A stretch of 64,000 nucleotides of DNA from Lentzea pudingi (GCF_014646255.1 NZ_BMNC01000005.1:461446-525445); one strand, 5' to 3'; positions 33,950 through 46,969 are shown, counted from the stretch's first letter. Notes: generated by a model from the letters alone, not told the origin. Numbers and translations: made by a program.

Positions 33950-35812
33950 TCAGCGCTCGAACACCTTCCGCCACGACTCCGTCGACGTCAGCTCCGGCAG
34001 CGCGGCCCGGTAGACCCGCGTCATGCGGTCCCACTCCTGGCCGAGACGGCGGTAGTTGCGGGCCGCCCGCGCCGCCAGCGCGCGGAACTCCTTCGGGTCG
34101 CGCTTGTAGAACGCCACCGCGGTGCCGTCGGCGGTGGACACCGTCGCGCTGTCCAGGTTGCCGAGCAGGAACCACCGGGCGCTGAGCGCCGGCACGTTCA
34201 TCTGCGGACGTCCGGCGGCGTCCGGGGCGGGGCTGCTGAAGTTGTGCAGCAACGACTTCGCGGCGCGCTTGGCCGTGGTGACCTTGGAGGTCGACGGCTG
34301 CAGCAGGGCCTCGGCGCGGACCTGGTCGAACGTCGGCGGCGGGAACTCGCGGGCCGAGGGCAGGGTCTGCGCGTCGGAGTACTCGGCGCGCAGCCTGCGC
34401 ACCTCCGGCAGCGCGGTGCGCAGCGAGTCGAAGAGCAGCGACGGCCCGGCGAGGAAGTCCTCGATCGCCTTCTGCTGCAACATGACCGTCGAGTACTCCA
34501 TCGACAGCAGGTGCCGCAGCGACAGCTTCAGGCCGTGCTTCACGATGCCGTTCTTCACGTCGTGCGGGCTGTGCAGCGCGGCGAGGATCAGGCGGTTGCG
34601 CGTGTGGAAGTACGCCTGCCAGTCCGTCGAGTCGTTCTTGTCCGTCCACGGCATGTGCCACACGGCGGAACCGGGCAGCGACACCGTCGGGAACCCGTGC
34701 TCCAGCGCCCGCAGCGAGTATTCCGCGTCGTCCCACTTGATGAACAGCGGCAGCGGGTAGCCGATGCGGCGCACGACCTCGCGGGGGAACAGGCACATCC
34801 ACCAGCCGTTGTAGGTGGCGTTGATCCGCGGATGCAGTTCCTTCGTGTCCCGCAACGAGTCCGTGGCGAAGTCGTGGTCCGTGACCGCGCCCGGTGCCGC
34901 GCGCCAGAAGCACGTGTTCAGGTCGACGATCTCCGCGAAGCTGTGCAGGCGCGCGCGCGAGTGCAGGTTCAGCATGTGGCTGCCGACGATCACCGGTTCG
35001 GCGGCGGCGCGCGCGAACGCGTTGGAGCGCAGCAGCGCGTCCGGTTCGAGCCGGATGTCGTCGTCCATCAGCATGACCTGGTCGACGTCGGTGTGCTCGA
35101 TCGCCTCGTACAGGCCGCGGGTGAAGCCGCCGGAACCGCCGAGGTTGTCCTGCTCGATGACCTGCAGCTTGTCGCCGAGCAGCGCCGCCGCCTCCGCGAA
35201 GCCCTCGGTGTCGCGCAGCTTCACGGGCCCCTGGTCGGCGACGAAGACCTTGCCGAGCACGTCGAGCACGGCCGGGTCCTCCCCCAGCGCGTGCAACGCG
35301 ATCACGGCGTCGACCGGCCGCATGCTCGCCATGCCGATGGCGACCTTCTGCGGGGGCAACGGTTCGCGCACGGTCCAGGCCGCCTCGCGGATCTCCAGCG
35401 GCGCGTCGTCGGTGAAGACGTCGAACCAGATCCAGCCACCGTCCTCGAACGGCTTGAGCGGCACGGTGAACTCGACGTCGGTCCACTCGTCCGCGTCACG
35501 GACGTACCGGCCCTCGATGTGGATGATGTCGCCGGACGGACGCGAGCGGTACACGTCGACCCGGCCGGTGCCGCGCACCGCCAGGCGCAGCACGACCTCG
35601 TCGACGGTCGTCCAGCGCTTCCAGTAGGAGGCGGGGAAAGCGTTGAAGTACGTGGAGAAGGAGACCTTCGCCGACGGGGGGACCGTGGTGCTGCGGCGGG
35701 ACGCGACGTGGCAGTGCACCGAGTCCGGCTCGTCCAGGTAGAGCGGACGGACGTCGAGCGGGTCCTCGTCGCGGGGCAGGATCACCCGTTGCAGCACGCA
35801 GTTCTGGTCCAC
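33950..35812 (-). CDS. GlfT2-like galactofuranosyltransferase paralogue
   Basis: A 620-residue protein sharing the GlfT2 layout with the next gene: N-terminal beta domain (FSTYFNAFPASYWKRW), GT-A core and helical C-terminus. The metal site DDD (250-252), the catalytic WDD (360-362) and His 386 (SAVWHMPW) are all kept. The donor-binding strand differs: GlfT2 has VVICTFNR, and this has AIGMASMRP, so its donor could differ. Start GTG 35812 leaves about 50 bases after the GlfT2 terminator, so it is probably transcribed alone. Identity as a bifunctional GlfT2 is not certain; it may add another residue to the galactan. Confidence 0.83.
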   Translation of the reverse strand: MDQNCVLQRVILPRDEDPLDVRPLYLDEPDSVHCHVASRRSTTVPPSAKVSFSTYFNAFPASYWKRWTTVDEVVLRLAVRGTGRVDVYRSRPSGDIIHIEGRYVRDADEWTDVEFTVPLKPFEDGGWIWFDVFTDDAPLEIREAAWTVREPLPPQKVAIGMASMRPVDAVIALHALGEDPAVLDVLGKVFVADQGPVKLRDTEGFAEAAALLGDKLQVIEQDNLGGSGGFTRGLYEAIEHTDVDQVMLMDDDIRLEPDALLRSNAFARAAAEPVIVGSHMLNLHSRARLHSFAEIVDLNTCFWRAAPGAVTDHDFATDSLRDTKELHPRINATYNGWWMCLFPREVVRRIGYPLPLFIKWDDAEYSLRALEHGFPTVSLPGSAVWHMPWTDKNDSTDWQAYFHTRNRLILAALHSPHDVKNGIVKHGLKLSLRHLLSMEYSTVMLQQKAIEDFLAGPSLLFDSLRTALPEVRRLRAEYSDAQTLPSAREFPPPTFDQVRAEALLQPSTSKVTTAKRAAKSLLHNFSSPAPDAAGRPQMNVPALSARWFLLGNLDSATVSTADGTAVAFYKRDPKEFRALAARAARNYRRLGQEWDRMTRVYRAALPELTSTESWRKVFER

Positions 35813-35834
35813 GGACCCATCCCCTGTCAGTAGG

Positions 35835-35867
35835 ACGGGCGGCCCGGAATGATCCCGGGCCGCCCGT
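35835..35867 (-). terminator. Hairpin terminator of glfT2
   Basis: A perfect 13-bp stem (35835-35847 with 35855-35867) lies between glfT2 and its paralogue. Confidence 0.8.
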
Positions 35868-35888
35868 GTGCAGCGTTCGTTGTGTGAA

Positions 35889-37760
35889 TCAGAGGTCGTA
35901 CAGACGCGACCAGGTGTCGCGGCTGGTCAGCTGACCCATCGCGTCCCGGTAGGAGCGCTGCATCTCCGGAGCCCTGCGGTACAGCTCGCGGAAGACCTTG
36001 GCGCCCTGCTTGGACAGGCGCACCGCGAGTTCCTTGTCGCGCTTGCGGACCCGCACGCCCTCCTGCGACGCGTCGGTCACGACCGCCGTGTTGAACAGCG
36101 AGACGTGCCACCACGCCGAGTCACCGGCGGGAACGGCACCCGCCTCGTGCACGGTCTTGCCGAGCAGCTGGTTCACGAGGCGCTTGACGAACACCGGCGC
36201 GATCAGCTTCGGCGTCGGCGCCGAAGTGATCATCGGCAGGCTGCCCGGCTTGAAACCGGGGATCTCCGACGCCGGGTGCCGCACGGTCTCGGGGAACTCG
36301 GCGCGCAGCTTGCGGATGTCCGCCGCCGCCTGCACACCGCCGTCCTCGAGGAAGTCCGGGCCCTTCATGAAGTCCTCGATCGCCTTGAGCTGCGTGGCGG
36401 CGAGGCCGTACTGCATGCCCAGGATGTACGTGGCGAACTGCTTGGCCATGCCGCGCACGATCATCTTCGGGTCGAAGCGGCTGTGCAGCGCGGAGGTGAT
36501 CAGGGCGTTGCGCAGGTTGAAGTACCTGTGCCAGTCGTCCCAGTCCTTCCAGTGGAAGTCCGCGTGCCAGACACCGGCACCGGGCAGCGACACGGTGGCG
36601 AAACCGTGTTCACGCGCGCGGTAGCCGTACTCGATGTCGTCCCACTGGAAGAACAGCGGCAGCGGGTAGCCGACCGCCTTCACGATCTCCGACGGGATGA
36701 GGCACGACCACCAGCCGTTGTAGCCGGCGTCGACGCGCTTGTCCTGGACGTTGCGCTTGCCCGTCTCCTCGTCGTACCCGGTGAGGTCGGCGTTGAACAG
36801 CGCGCCTTCCACGACCTGGCCCGGCGCGAGGGTGTCGAGGTTCGCGTACTCGGCACCGACGTGCAGGAAGTTCGGGTGCAGCAGGTAGAGCATCTGACCG
36901 CCGACGATCGTCGGCTGCGTCGTGCGGTTCGCGAACGCGGTGAGCCTGATGACGATCTCGGGCTCGCACAGCACGTCGTCGTCCATGAACAGGACGTTGG
37001 CGTGCTCGGCGTGATCGATCTCGGTGACCTCGTACAGGCCGCGCGTGAAGCCGCCGGCACCACCGAGGTTCGGCTGGCGGATGTAGCGCAGCTTGGGCCC
37101 GAGGGCGGCCGAGACCTCGGCGAACCGCTCACGCGACTCGACGGCGTCCGTGCCCTGGTCGACGACGTAGACCGTGTCGACGAGCTCGAGCGGCTCCGGG
37201 TCCGACGCGAGGGCGGCCATCGTGTTGAGGCAGTCGTCCACACGGTTGAACGTGCAGATGACGACCGCGGTCGGCCGCACCGACTTCGGCGGCGAGACCG
37301 TCCAGCGGACCTGCTCGACCGCGAGCGAGTCTTCCGCCGTGGTCACGTCGAACCAGAGACCGCCACCGTCGGTGAACTTGTCGATCTTCGCGGAGAGGCG
37401 CACCTTCTGCGCTTTCGCGCCGGCGACCTTCTCCGCGGCGACCGTGCGGGTCTCACCCTCCGAGTCCGAGGCCACGAGGGCGACCTGGCCGGAGCCGGTC
37501 ACCTCGAGCTCGAGCTCCACCTCGGGGCTCACGCACCACCGCTGCCAGTACGACGCGGGGAAGCGGCCGAAGTAGGTGTTCATCGTGACCGTGGCGTTCG
37601 GGTGCACCACCATGCGGTGGCGCTCCCTGTCCGCGATCCCCCGCTTCACTTCGGCGTAGAGGTCCTCCGAAACGATCTGCGAGGGACCTGCGAACAGGCC
37701 ACGTTGCGTCAACAGCTTCTCCGGAGCCTCGTGCTCCACGAGGTTGGACTTGCCCGGCAT
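35889..37760 (-). CDS. glfT2: Galactofuranosyltransferase GlfT2
   Basis: A 623-residue processive enzyme that builds the alternating beta-1,5/beta-1,6 galactan from UDP-galactofuranose (as Rv3808c, 637 residues). It has an N-terminal beta-sandwich (about 1-150), then the GT-A core with AVVICTFNR (165-173, UDP binding), MDDD (259-262), WDD (373-375) and His 399 in VWHADFHW, and a helical C-terminus that mediates oligomerisation. The spacing matches the mycobacterial catalytic residues. It is 6 bases downstream of glf and so in its operon, downstream of the enzyme that makes its donor. Confidence 0.94.
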   Translation of the reverse strand: MPGKSNLVEHEAPEKLLTQRGLFAGPSQIVSEDLYAEVKRGIADRERHRMVVHPNATVTMNTYFGRFPASYWQRWCVSPEVELELEVTGSGQVALVASDSEGETRTVAAEKVAGAKAQKVRLSAKIDKFTDGGGLWFDVTTAEDSLAVEQVRWTVSPPKSVRPTAVVICTFNRVDDCLNTMAALASDPEPLELVDTVYVVDQGTDAVESRERFAEVSAALGPKLRYIRQPNLGGAGGFTRGLYEVTEIDHAEHANVLFMDDDVLCEPEIVIRLTAFANRTTQPTIVGGQMLYLLHPNFLHVGAEYANLDTLAPGQVVEGALFNADLTGYDEETGKRNVQDKRVDAGYNGWWSCLIPSEIVKAVGYPLPLFFQWDDIEYGYRAREHGFATVSLPGAGVWHADFHWKDWDDWHRYFNLRNALITSALHSRFDPKMIVRGMAKQFATYILGMQYGLAATQLKAIEDFMKGPDFLEDGGVQAAADIRKLRAEFPETVRHPASEIPGFKPGSLPMITSAPTPKLIAPVFVKRLVNQLLGKTVHEAGAVPAGDSAWWHVSLFNTAVVTDASQEGVRVRKRDKELAVRLSKQGAKVFRELYRRAPEMQRSYRDAMGQLTSRDTWSRLYDL

Positions 37761-37766
37761 TGCGAT

Positions 37767-41098
<3,332 letters not shown>

Positions 41099-41154
41099 GC
41101 CCTGTCCGTTGCGGTCGGCGCTGGTCACACTCGGTTGCGCTGGAACGCACAGCG

Positions 41155-41177
41155 GGTCAGCCCGAGCAGGGCTGACC
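41155..41177 (+). terminator. Hairpin after the DUF6541-like gene
   Basis: A perfect 9-bp stem (41155-41163 with 41169-41177, loop GAGCA) lies 57 bases past the stop at 41098; there is no T-tract. Confidence 0.45.
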
Positions 41178-41368
41178 AGGTGACCGGGGTGACAGGCCCG
41201 CAGGTATGCTGGCGCCGCCCACGGCTGGTCGAAGCCTCATCCCGGTACCCCCGCTTCTGGGGAGCTGTGCGGACTTACGGGACGACGGTCCTCACGGTGT
41301 ACTCCGTGCACCAGAACGATCGTCGCGTCGCACGGGGTGCACGAAGCCGTCCACTATGACCGGAATCT

Positions 41369-42589
41369 ATGGACTGTGAGACTATGGACTGTGAACTGAC
41401 CATTCTGATGCCGTGTCTCAACGAGGCCGAAACACTGGCCACGTGCATCCGGAAGGCACAGGGATATCTCGAGCGGTCTGGCGTCGTCGGCGAGGTGCTG
41501 ATCGCGGACAACGGCAGCACCGACGGGTCCCAGCAGATCGCCACCGACCTCGGCGCCCGAGTCGTCCAGATCGAGGCCAAGGGTTACGGCAACGCTCTGC
41601 TCGGTGGCATCCGGGCGGCTCACGGTGAGTTCGTGATCATGGGCGACGCTGACGACAGCTACGACTTCTCCAGTCTCGACGAGTTCGTCGCCAAGTTGCG
41701 CGACGGAGCCGACCTGGTCATGGGCAACCGGTTCAAGGGCGGCGTCGAGCCGGGCGCGATGCCCCCGCTGCACAAGTACCTCGGCAACCCGGTGCTGTCC
41801 GCGATCGGCGTGCTGTTCTTCAAGGCACCCACGCGCGACTTCCACTGCGGCCTGCGGGGCTTCCGGCGCTCGTCCATCCTGGGGATCGGCCTGCACACCT
41901 CCGGCATGGAGTTCGCGAGCGAGGTCGTGGTCAAGTCCTGCCTGGCCGGGCTCCGCATCGAAGAGGTCCCGACCACGCTGAAGAAGGACGGCCGCAGCCG
42001 CCCGCCGCACCTGCGCAGCTGGCGGGACGGCTGGCGCCACCTGCGCTTCCTGCTCATCTACAGCCCGCGCTGGCTGTTCCTCTACCCCGGTCTCGCCCTC
42101 ACCGTGCTGGGCCTCGTGACCACGCTGGGGCTGCTCATCGGCCCGATCAAGCTCGGCTCCGTGGGCCTCGACGTCGGCACCATGACCTACGCCGCGGGCC
42201 TGACCGCGGTCGGCTACCAGGCCGTGCTGTTCTCGGTGATGGTGAAGCTGTTCGGTGCCAGGGAAGACCTGCTGCCGATGAGCAAGCACTACCGGCAGCT
42301 CGTCGAGAAGTTCACGGTCGAGCGCGGGCTGATCCTCGGCCTGCTGATCTTCGTCGTCGGCTTCCTGGTGGCGGTGTGGCAGGTGGTCCTCTGGGGCGGC
42401 GACGGCTTCGGCACGATGGACGCGGCGCAGACCGTGCGCACGGCGATCCCGGCCGTCCTCGGCCTCCTGCTCGGCTTCCAGACGATCATGTTCAGCATGT
42501 TCGCCGGCGTGCTGAGCATCCCGACCACGGACGGCCTCACGGCCGCCAAGGCGGTCAACGCCCCCGAGCCGGCCAGGAGCGCGCAGTGA
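41369..42589 (+). CDS. Polyprenyl-phosphate-type GT2 with C-terminal membrane domain
   Basis: A 406-residue dolichyl-phosphate-glucose-synthase-like enzyme: ELTILMPCLNEAETL, IADNGSTDGSQQIA, GDADDSYDF (DxD) and GNRFKGGVEPGAMP form the GT-A domain. Four hydrophobic segments (about 235-390) anchor it in the membrane. It would load a sugar onto polyprenyl phosphate. The start is doubled: ATG 41369 and ATG 41384 lie in a near-exact tandem repeat (ATGGACTGTGA each), and the second may be used. It overlaps the next gene by 4 bases (GTGA), so the two are coupled. Confidence 0.85.
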   Translation: MDCETMDCELTILMPCLNEAETLATCIRKAQGYLERSGVVGEVLIADNGSTDGSQQIATDLGARVVQIEAKGYGNALLGGIRAAHGEFVIMGDADDSYDFSSLDEFVAKLRDGADLVMGNRFKGGVEPGAMPPLHKYLGNPVLSAIGVLFFKAPTRDFHCGLRGFRRSSILGIGLHTSGMEFASEVVVKSCLAGLRIEEVPTTLKKDGRSRPPHLRSWRDGWRHLRFLLIYSPRWLFLYPGLALTVLGLVTTLGLLIGPIKLGSVGLDVGTMTYAAGLTAVGYQAVLFSVMVKLFGAREDLLPMSKHYRQLVEKFTVERGLILGLLIFVVGFLVAVWQVVLWGGDGFGTMDAAQTVRTAIPAVLGLLLGFQTIMFSMFAGVLSIPTTDGLTAAKAVNAPEPARSAQ

Positions 42590-44511
42590 CCGGAGCACCT
42601 CCGGCCCCTGCAGTCGCACTTCAGAAGAACGAACCGGGTGAGTCGACGACGGAGGAAACCCCGCCGCCGGCCTCCCGGTTGCGCCGGGTGCTCCTGTCGC
42701 CGGTCACGGTCGCCCTCGTCACCTGGCTGCTCGCCGTGCCGGTCGCGGTGGTCGTCCCCGGAGTCGCCGACGTCAGCCCGTTCAGCGAGAACGGAATCTT
42801 CCTGCCGCTCGCAGTGGGCTTCCTGACGCTGGCGGCGGTCACCGCGGTGGCGTGGAGGTCGCGCGCAGGTGAACTGGTGTCCGCCTGCGCGGCCGGGCTG
42901 ATCGCCGCCTGGGTGGTCCTCGTCTTCCGGATCGGGTACTACGGATCCCCGTTCGGCTCCACCGGCATGATCAACGGTGGCGACCGGACGCGGATGGCCG
43001 CGCTGGCGGCGAAGAACACCGTCACGTCGCTACCGACCGACGCGTTCGTGGTGGACGTGACGTCGGAGTACCCGCCGCTGTTCCCGTGGCTGGTCGGCAA
43101 GACGTCACTGCTCGTCGACGTTCCGGTCTGGCGTCTGCTCGTGGTGGCAGAGGTCGGTCTGCTGTCGCTCGCCGTACTGGCCACGTTCCTCATGTGGCGC
43201 CGGCTGGTTCCGGCTCCCGCCGCGCTGGTGATCAGCTCGGTCAGCCTGTTCGTCAACGGCGACCCGCGCAAGGCGTTCGCGGTCATGACGTTGTTCGTCA
43301 CGGTGCCGTGGCTGATCTCGACGCTCGCCGAGCCCCGGCGTGGGCGCTTGCACTGGCTGCCCGCCGGCATCATCGCCGGATTGATGATGCTGCTCTACAA
43401 CGGCTGGTACGCGTTCGGTGTGATCGGTCTCGTGGCCGTCGTCGTGTCGACCTGGCGACGGGTGACCGACAGGGCCGCCTACGTCCGCCACGTCCTGCTG
43501 GCCGCCGTGGTGGCCCTGGTCGTGGCCTCCCCTTATCTGCTGCCCTACGCCATCGCGGTGTTCACCGAGAAGGGCCAGGCGACCGGCGACGAGTTCGTGT
43601 TCAGCGGCCAGACCCTGAACGCCTTCCCGTTCCTGAAGCCGACCCTGCTGGGTGTGCTCCAACTCGTCGGCCTCGCGGGGTTGGTCTGGTACCGAAGCCG
43701 CACCGACTGGGCTCGGCCGCTGCTCTACCTGATGGTCGGCGCCTACGCCTTCTGGCTGTTGGCCGGTCTCCGATTCGTGTTCAGCAAGCACACCACGTTG
43801 TACTTCTACGCGCCGGTGCTCGTCGGTGCTGTACTGGTGGCGGCCGGGGTGCTGACGCTCGCCACGGCAGGGCCCGCACTGGCCAGGAGGTTCTCCTTCG
43901 TCCCGCCGTACCGCACAGGAGCCGCAGTCGTCGCCGCGTCGATGGTGTGGTTCATGTTCGCCTACTGGCAGGACTGGCGGCCGAGCACCGATGCGGCTCC
44001 GGCGTTCGCCTACAACACAGCGAGCACGTACAACACGTACACAGCCTGGGCACACCTCTCACCACTGCCCGACTGCACCTACCCGAGGTTCGCGCCACAA
44101 GAAGGGCGTTTTCCCTGCCTTCCGGCCGACCGCATCAAGGCGGAGGTGGAGCAGGTGCGCGGCGTCGGCGCGATGCCACGCACGTTGTCCGCGGACGAAC
44201 GGCTGTTCGCCTATCTGCCGTGGCCGGGTTACACGGGCGTGGACCGCACGGCGGCCGGCTCGCGGACCCGGTGGGACGATCGCCAGGCGGAACTCCAGCG
44301 GCTGTCGAAGATCACCGATTCCACCGAGTTCACCCGAGCCACCGCCACCACCGAGTTCGGCCCAATCGACGTGTTCGTGATGAACCGGTCCAGCGAAAGC
44401 AACTGGGACGCCGTCCAGGCAACGTTCCACCCCGAACAGTTCGACTCCGGGGAATGGACGGTCGTGCGGAACCTGCCCGGCGACACCGTTGTGGCGATCC
44501 GGAAGCCGTAG
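42586..44511 (+). CDS. AftA-like arabinofuranosyltransferase
   Basis: A 641-residue GT-C membrane protein from GTG 42586, with about 11 hydrophobic segments in the first 460 residues and a soluble C-terminal domain (about 470-641). The first extracytoplasmic loop has GGDRTRMAALAAKN and DVTSEYPPLFPWL, which fit the D-x-x-R/T and YPP pattern of AftA, the enzyme priming galactan with the first arabinose residues from decaprenyl-phosphoryl arabinose. Length agrees with AftA (about 643). Coupled to the polyprenyl-phosphate glycosyltransferase upstream. The assignment is by layout and motif; another GT-C donor is possible. Confidence 0.72.
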   Translation: MTGAPPAPAVALQKNEPGESTTEETPPPASRLRRVLLSPVTVALVTWLLAVPVAVVVPGVADVSPFSENGIFLPLAVGFLTLAAVTAVAWRSRAGELVSACAAGLIAAWVVLVFRIGYYGSPFGSTGMINGGDRTRMAALAAKNTVTSLPTDAFVVDVTSEYPPLFPWLVGKTSLLVDVPVWRLLVVAEVGLLSLAVLATFLMWRRLVPAPAALVISSVSLFVNGDPRKAFAVMTLFVTVPWLISTLAEPRRGRLHWLPAGIIAGLMMLLYNGWYAFGVIGLVAVVVSTWRRVTDRAAYVRHVLLAAVVALVVASPYLLPYAIAVFTEKGQATGDEFVFSGQTLNAFPFLKPTLLGVLQLVGLAGLVWYRSRTDWARPLLYLMVGAYAFWLLAGLRFVFSKHTTLYFYAPVLVGAVLVAAGVLTLATAGPALARRFSFVPPYRTGAAVVAASMVWFMFAYWQDWRPSTDAAPAFAYNTASTYNTYTAWAHLSPLPDCTYPRFAPQEGRFPCLPADRIKAEVEQVRGVGAMPRTLSADERLFAYLPWPGYTGVDRTAAGSRTRWDDRQAELQRLSKITDSTEFTRATATTEFGPIDVFVMNRSSESNWDAVQATFHPEQFDSGEWTVVRNLPGDTVVAIRKP

Positions 44512-44522
44512 TGCACGTCAAC

Positions 44523-44569
44523 GCCCCCGTCCGCTTCCCGGTCTCAGACACCGGGAAGCGGACGGGGGC
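44523..44569 (+). terminator. Strong hairpin terminator of the AftA-like operon
   Basis: A perfect 19-bp stem (44523-44541 with 44551-44569) follows the stop at 44511. Confidence 0.85.
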
Positions 44570-44835
44570 TGTTGTGCCTTCACGGGATCGCGAGCGTCGA
44601 ATCCGCGCGTGCAAGGTGCAGCGGTCCCTCGACGAGTTGGGTAGGTTCGACGGGGTGATCGTCCCTGACAACGGCCCGCAGGACGACGCGCGCGCCGGTC
44701 GCGCACCGTCGGGCAGGACGATCCATCCCACGCCGCTCACTGGCTTTGATCTCGTCCGGCAACCATATGATCACCGTCAGTTTCGTGTTCAGCCTCTTCC
44801 TCATCGGCCAAGACTGAAACCCGCAAAGGTCCTCC
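44570..44835. other. Intergenic region, no gene seen
   Basis: About 265 bases; the promoter of the methyltransferase must lie here. No operator or RNA element is recognisable. Confidence 0.4.
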
Positions 44836-45438
44836 ATGGAAACCTCGAAATCGACCGACGGCTCGGATTACACCGAACGGCTCGCCCGTTTGCAGCAGCC
44901 GCTGTGGAAGCGCGTGCTGGACGTCCAGGCGCCCTACCGATGGAACGTGCGCCGCTTGTTCGGTGACCGTGAGGTGCTCGACATCGGCTGTGGCATCGGC
45001 CGCAACCTCGACCACCTCGCGCCGAACGGTGTGGGCGTCGACCACAACGAGCACTCGGTGCAGATCTGCCGCGACCGCGGCCTCAAGGCGTTCACGATCG
45101 AGGACTTCAAGAAGAGCGAGTACGCACAACCCGGCCGGTTCGGCGGGATGCTCGCGGCACACCTCGTCGAGCACATGCCGAGGCCGGACGCCGTGAAGAT
45201 CCTGGAGAGCTACCTCGAGTACCTCGCACCGGGTGCGATCGTCGTCCTGATCTGCCCGCAGGAGCGGGGTTACGCGACGGACGCCACGCACGTCGCGTTC
45301 ACGGACCTCGACGGCCTCGAGGACGTCGCCACGCAGTTGGGCCTTTCGGTGAACAAGCGCCTGTCGTTCCCGTTCCCCCAGGCGGCAGGCAAAATTTTCA
45401 CGTACAACGAATTCGTTCTGGTGGCCCAGAAAGCGTAG
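44836..45438 (+). CDS. Class I SAM-dependent methyltransferase
   Basis: A 200-residue protein from ATG 44836, with AAAGG upstream. It has VLDIGCGIGRNLDHL (glycine loop), GVGVDHNEHSVQICRDRGL (acidic loop), GMLAAHLVEHMP (motif IV region) and VVLICPQERGY. This is a Methyltransf_11-like enzyme. Its position between the AftA-like enzyme and the repeat protein suggests a glycan or lipid-carrier target, as inference. Confidence 0.82.
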   Translation: METSKSTDGSDYTERLARLQQPLWKRVLDVQAPYRWNVRRLFGDREVLDIGCGIGRNLDHLAPNGVGVDHNEHSVQICRDRGLKAFTIEDFKKSEYAQPGRFGGMLAAHLVEHMPRPDAVKILESYLEYLAPGAIVVLICPQERGYATDATHVAFTDLDGLEDVATQLGLSVNKRLSFPFPQAAGKIFTYNEFVLVAQKA

Positions 45439-45708
45439 TGCTTCCGTCTCATCACCACCCGTGACGCCGGTGACCCGGCCGTGCCGAAAATGTGCTCTGA
45501 ATTCCTGTTGACTGACCAACGTCCACCGATAGGATGAAAAGGCTTCTGAGCCTGGGGGGTCACAGGGGGTTTTCGAGTCGCTTCGCCGTCTGGCGGAAGC
45601 GGGGCGCACAGGCCTGCGCTGGGATCACCCGGGTTCATCTGGGATTCATGGAATTTTCCATGCGCTTGGTCGAAGGAATTCCTTCGCCGGCAAACGATGG
45701 GGGTCGTA

Positions 45709-46965
45709 GTGAGACGTAGCACGACAACGGCAGTCGTGGCCGCATTGGCCACGACGCTGTTCGCAGCCGGCGCGCAGGCACAGGCCGCGCCGGACACTTC
45801 GAAGGACAAGCGGGGGGTCGAGGCCGCGAGCGCCGGCGGGAGCAAGCTCGCCGCAGCCGCCGAGGCGCTGGTCGAGGGCAAGTCGGGACTCGTCCCGGTC
45901 ACGCCGAAGCGCGTGCTCGACACGCGTGACGGCACCGGCCCGGGCGAAACGGCACCGATCGGCCAGGGCAAGACGATCACCCTGGACCTGTCGACCGAAA
46001 CGCCGGTGGACGCGGGGTCCGCCGTGCTGAACCTCACGGGCACCCAGGTCACGGGCTCCACGTACCTGACCGTCTGGCCCATCGAGGCGCCGCAGCCGCT
46101 GGCCTCGAACATCAACCTCAACCCCGGTACGACGCGATCGAACGCCGTTGTCGTGGCACTCGGCCCGTCGCGCCAGGTCAACGTCTACAACAACAGCGGA
46201 TCCTCGCACGCGATCCTCGACCTGTCGGGTTACTACAGGTTCGACACGGGCAGCAGGTACACCCCGAGGACGCCCGAGCGCGTGCTCGACACCCGCAACG
46301 GCGGTCCGGTCGGGCAGGGCGGCTCCGTCGACATCGACTTCTCCGGCAGGGTCCCGTCCGACGCGACGGCCGTCACCTTCAACCTGACGGGCATCAACGC
46401 GACGGCCGGCACGTTCGTCTCCGCCTACCCGTCCGGGACCACGCGGCCGAACGTGTCGAACCTGAACCTGGCCCCGAACGAGATCACGCCGAACCTCGTG
46501 ACCGTGCCGCTCGGCACCAACAAGAGGGTCACGCTGTTCAACAACGCCGGCAGCGTCCACCTGGCCGCCGACCTGGCCGGGTCCTTCTCGCCAAGCACCG
46601 GCTCCTACTTCTACTCGTTCCCGCCGGTGCGCGAGGTGGACACCCGCACGGGCACGCTCGGACCGCTGGACCCGAGCTGGGCCCTGGTCCTGCATTGGTA
46701 CAAGGACGAAGTCAAGGGCATCACGGGCAACCTCACCGGCACGGAGCCGACGCAGCCCGGCTTCGTGAGCGCGTGGCCGGGCGGTCAGGACCAGCCGTTC
46801 ACGTCCAACCTGAACCTCGTTCCCGGGCAGACGGCCGCCAACATGATCTCCGTCGGCGTGGGCTACGAGCCCGGTTTCGACGGGAAGTCAGTGCTGTTCG
46901 CGAACCAGAACGGCTCGGTCCACGTGATCTTCGACGTCGCCGGGGTCTACGCCGACTTCGCGTGA
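45709..46965 (+). CDS. Secreted three-repeat beta protein
   Basis: A 418-residue exported protein. GTG 45709 is preferred (GGGGG 6 bases upstream, then a normal signal peptide cut near AQA-QA); ATG 45697 is the alternative and adds four residues. After a short linker come three repeats of about 115-120 residues, each opening like KRVLDTRDG or ERVLDTRNG (the third is degenerate, REVDTRTG), with AVLNLTGT, a VWP/AYP/AWP step, SNINLNPG-type turns, and a hydrophobic close (ILDLSGYY, AADLAGSF, IFDVAGVY). Such repeats occur in actinobacterial cell-surface and cell-wall hydrolase proteins; a carbohydrate-binding role is plausible. The linker lacks other catalytic motifs. Confidence 0.75.
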   Translation: MRRSTTTAVVAALATTLFAAGAQAQAAPDTSKDKRGVEAASAGGSKLAAAAEALVEGKSGLVPVTPKRVLDTRDGTGPGETAPIGQGKTITLDLSTETPVDAGSAVLNLTGTQVTGSTYLTVWPIEAPQPLASNINLNPGTTRSNAVVVALGPSRQVNVYNNSGSSHAILDLSGYYRFDTGSRYTPRTPERVLDTRNGGPVGQGGSVDIDFSGRVPSDATAVTFNLTGINATAGTFVSAYPSGTTRPNVSNLNLAPNEITPNLVTVPLGTNKRVTLFNNAGSVHLAADLAGSFSPSTGSYFYSFPPVREVDTRTGTLGPLDPSWALVLHWYKDEVKGITGNLTGTEPTQPGFVSAWPGGQDQPFTSNLNLVPGQTAANMISVGVGYEPGFDGKSVLFANQNGSVHVIFDVAGVYADFA

Positions 46966-46969
46966 CAGA

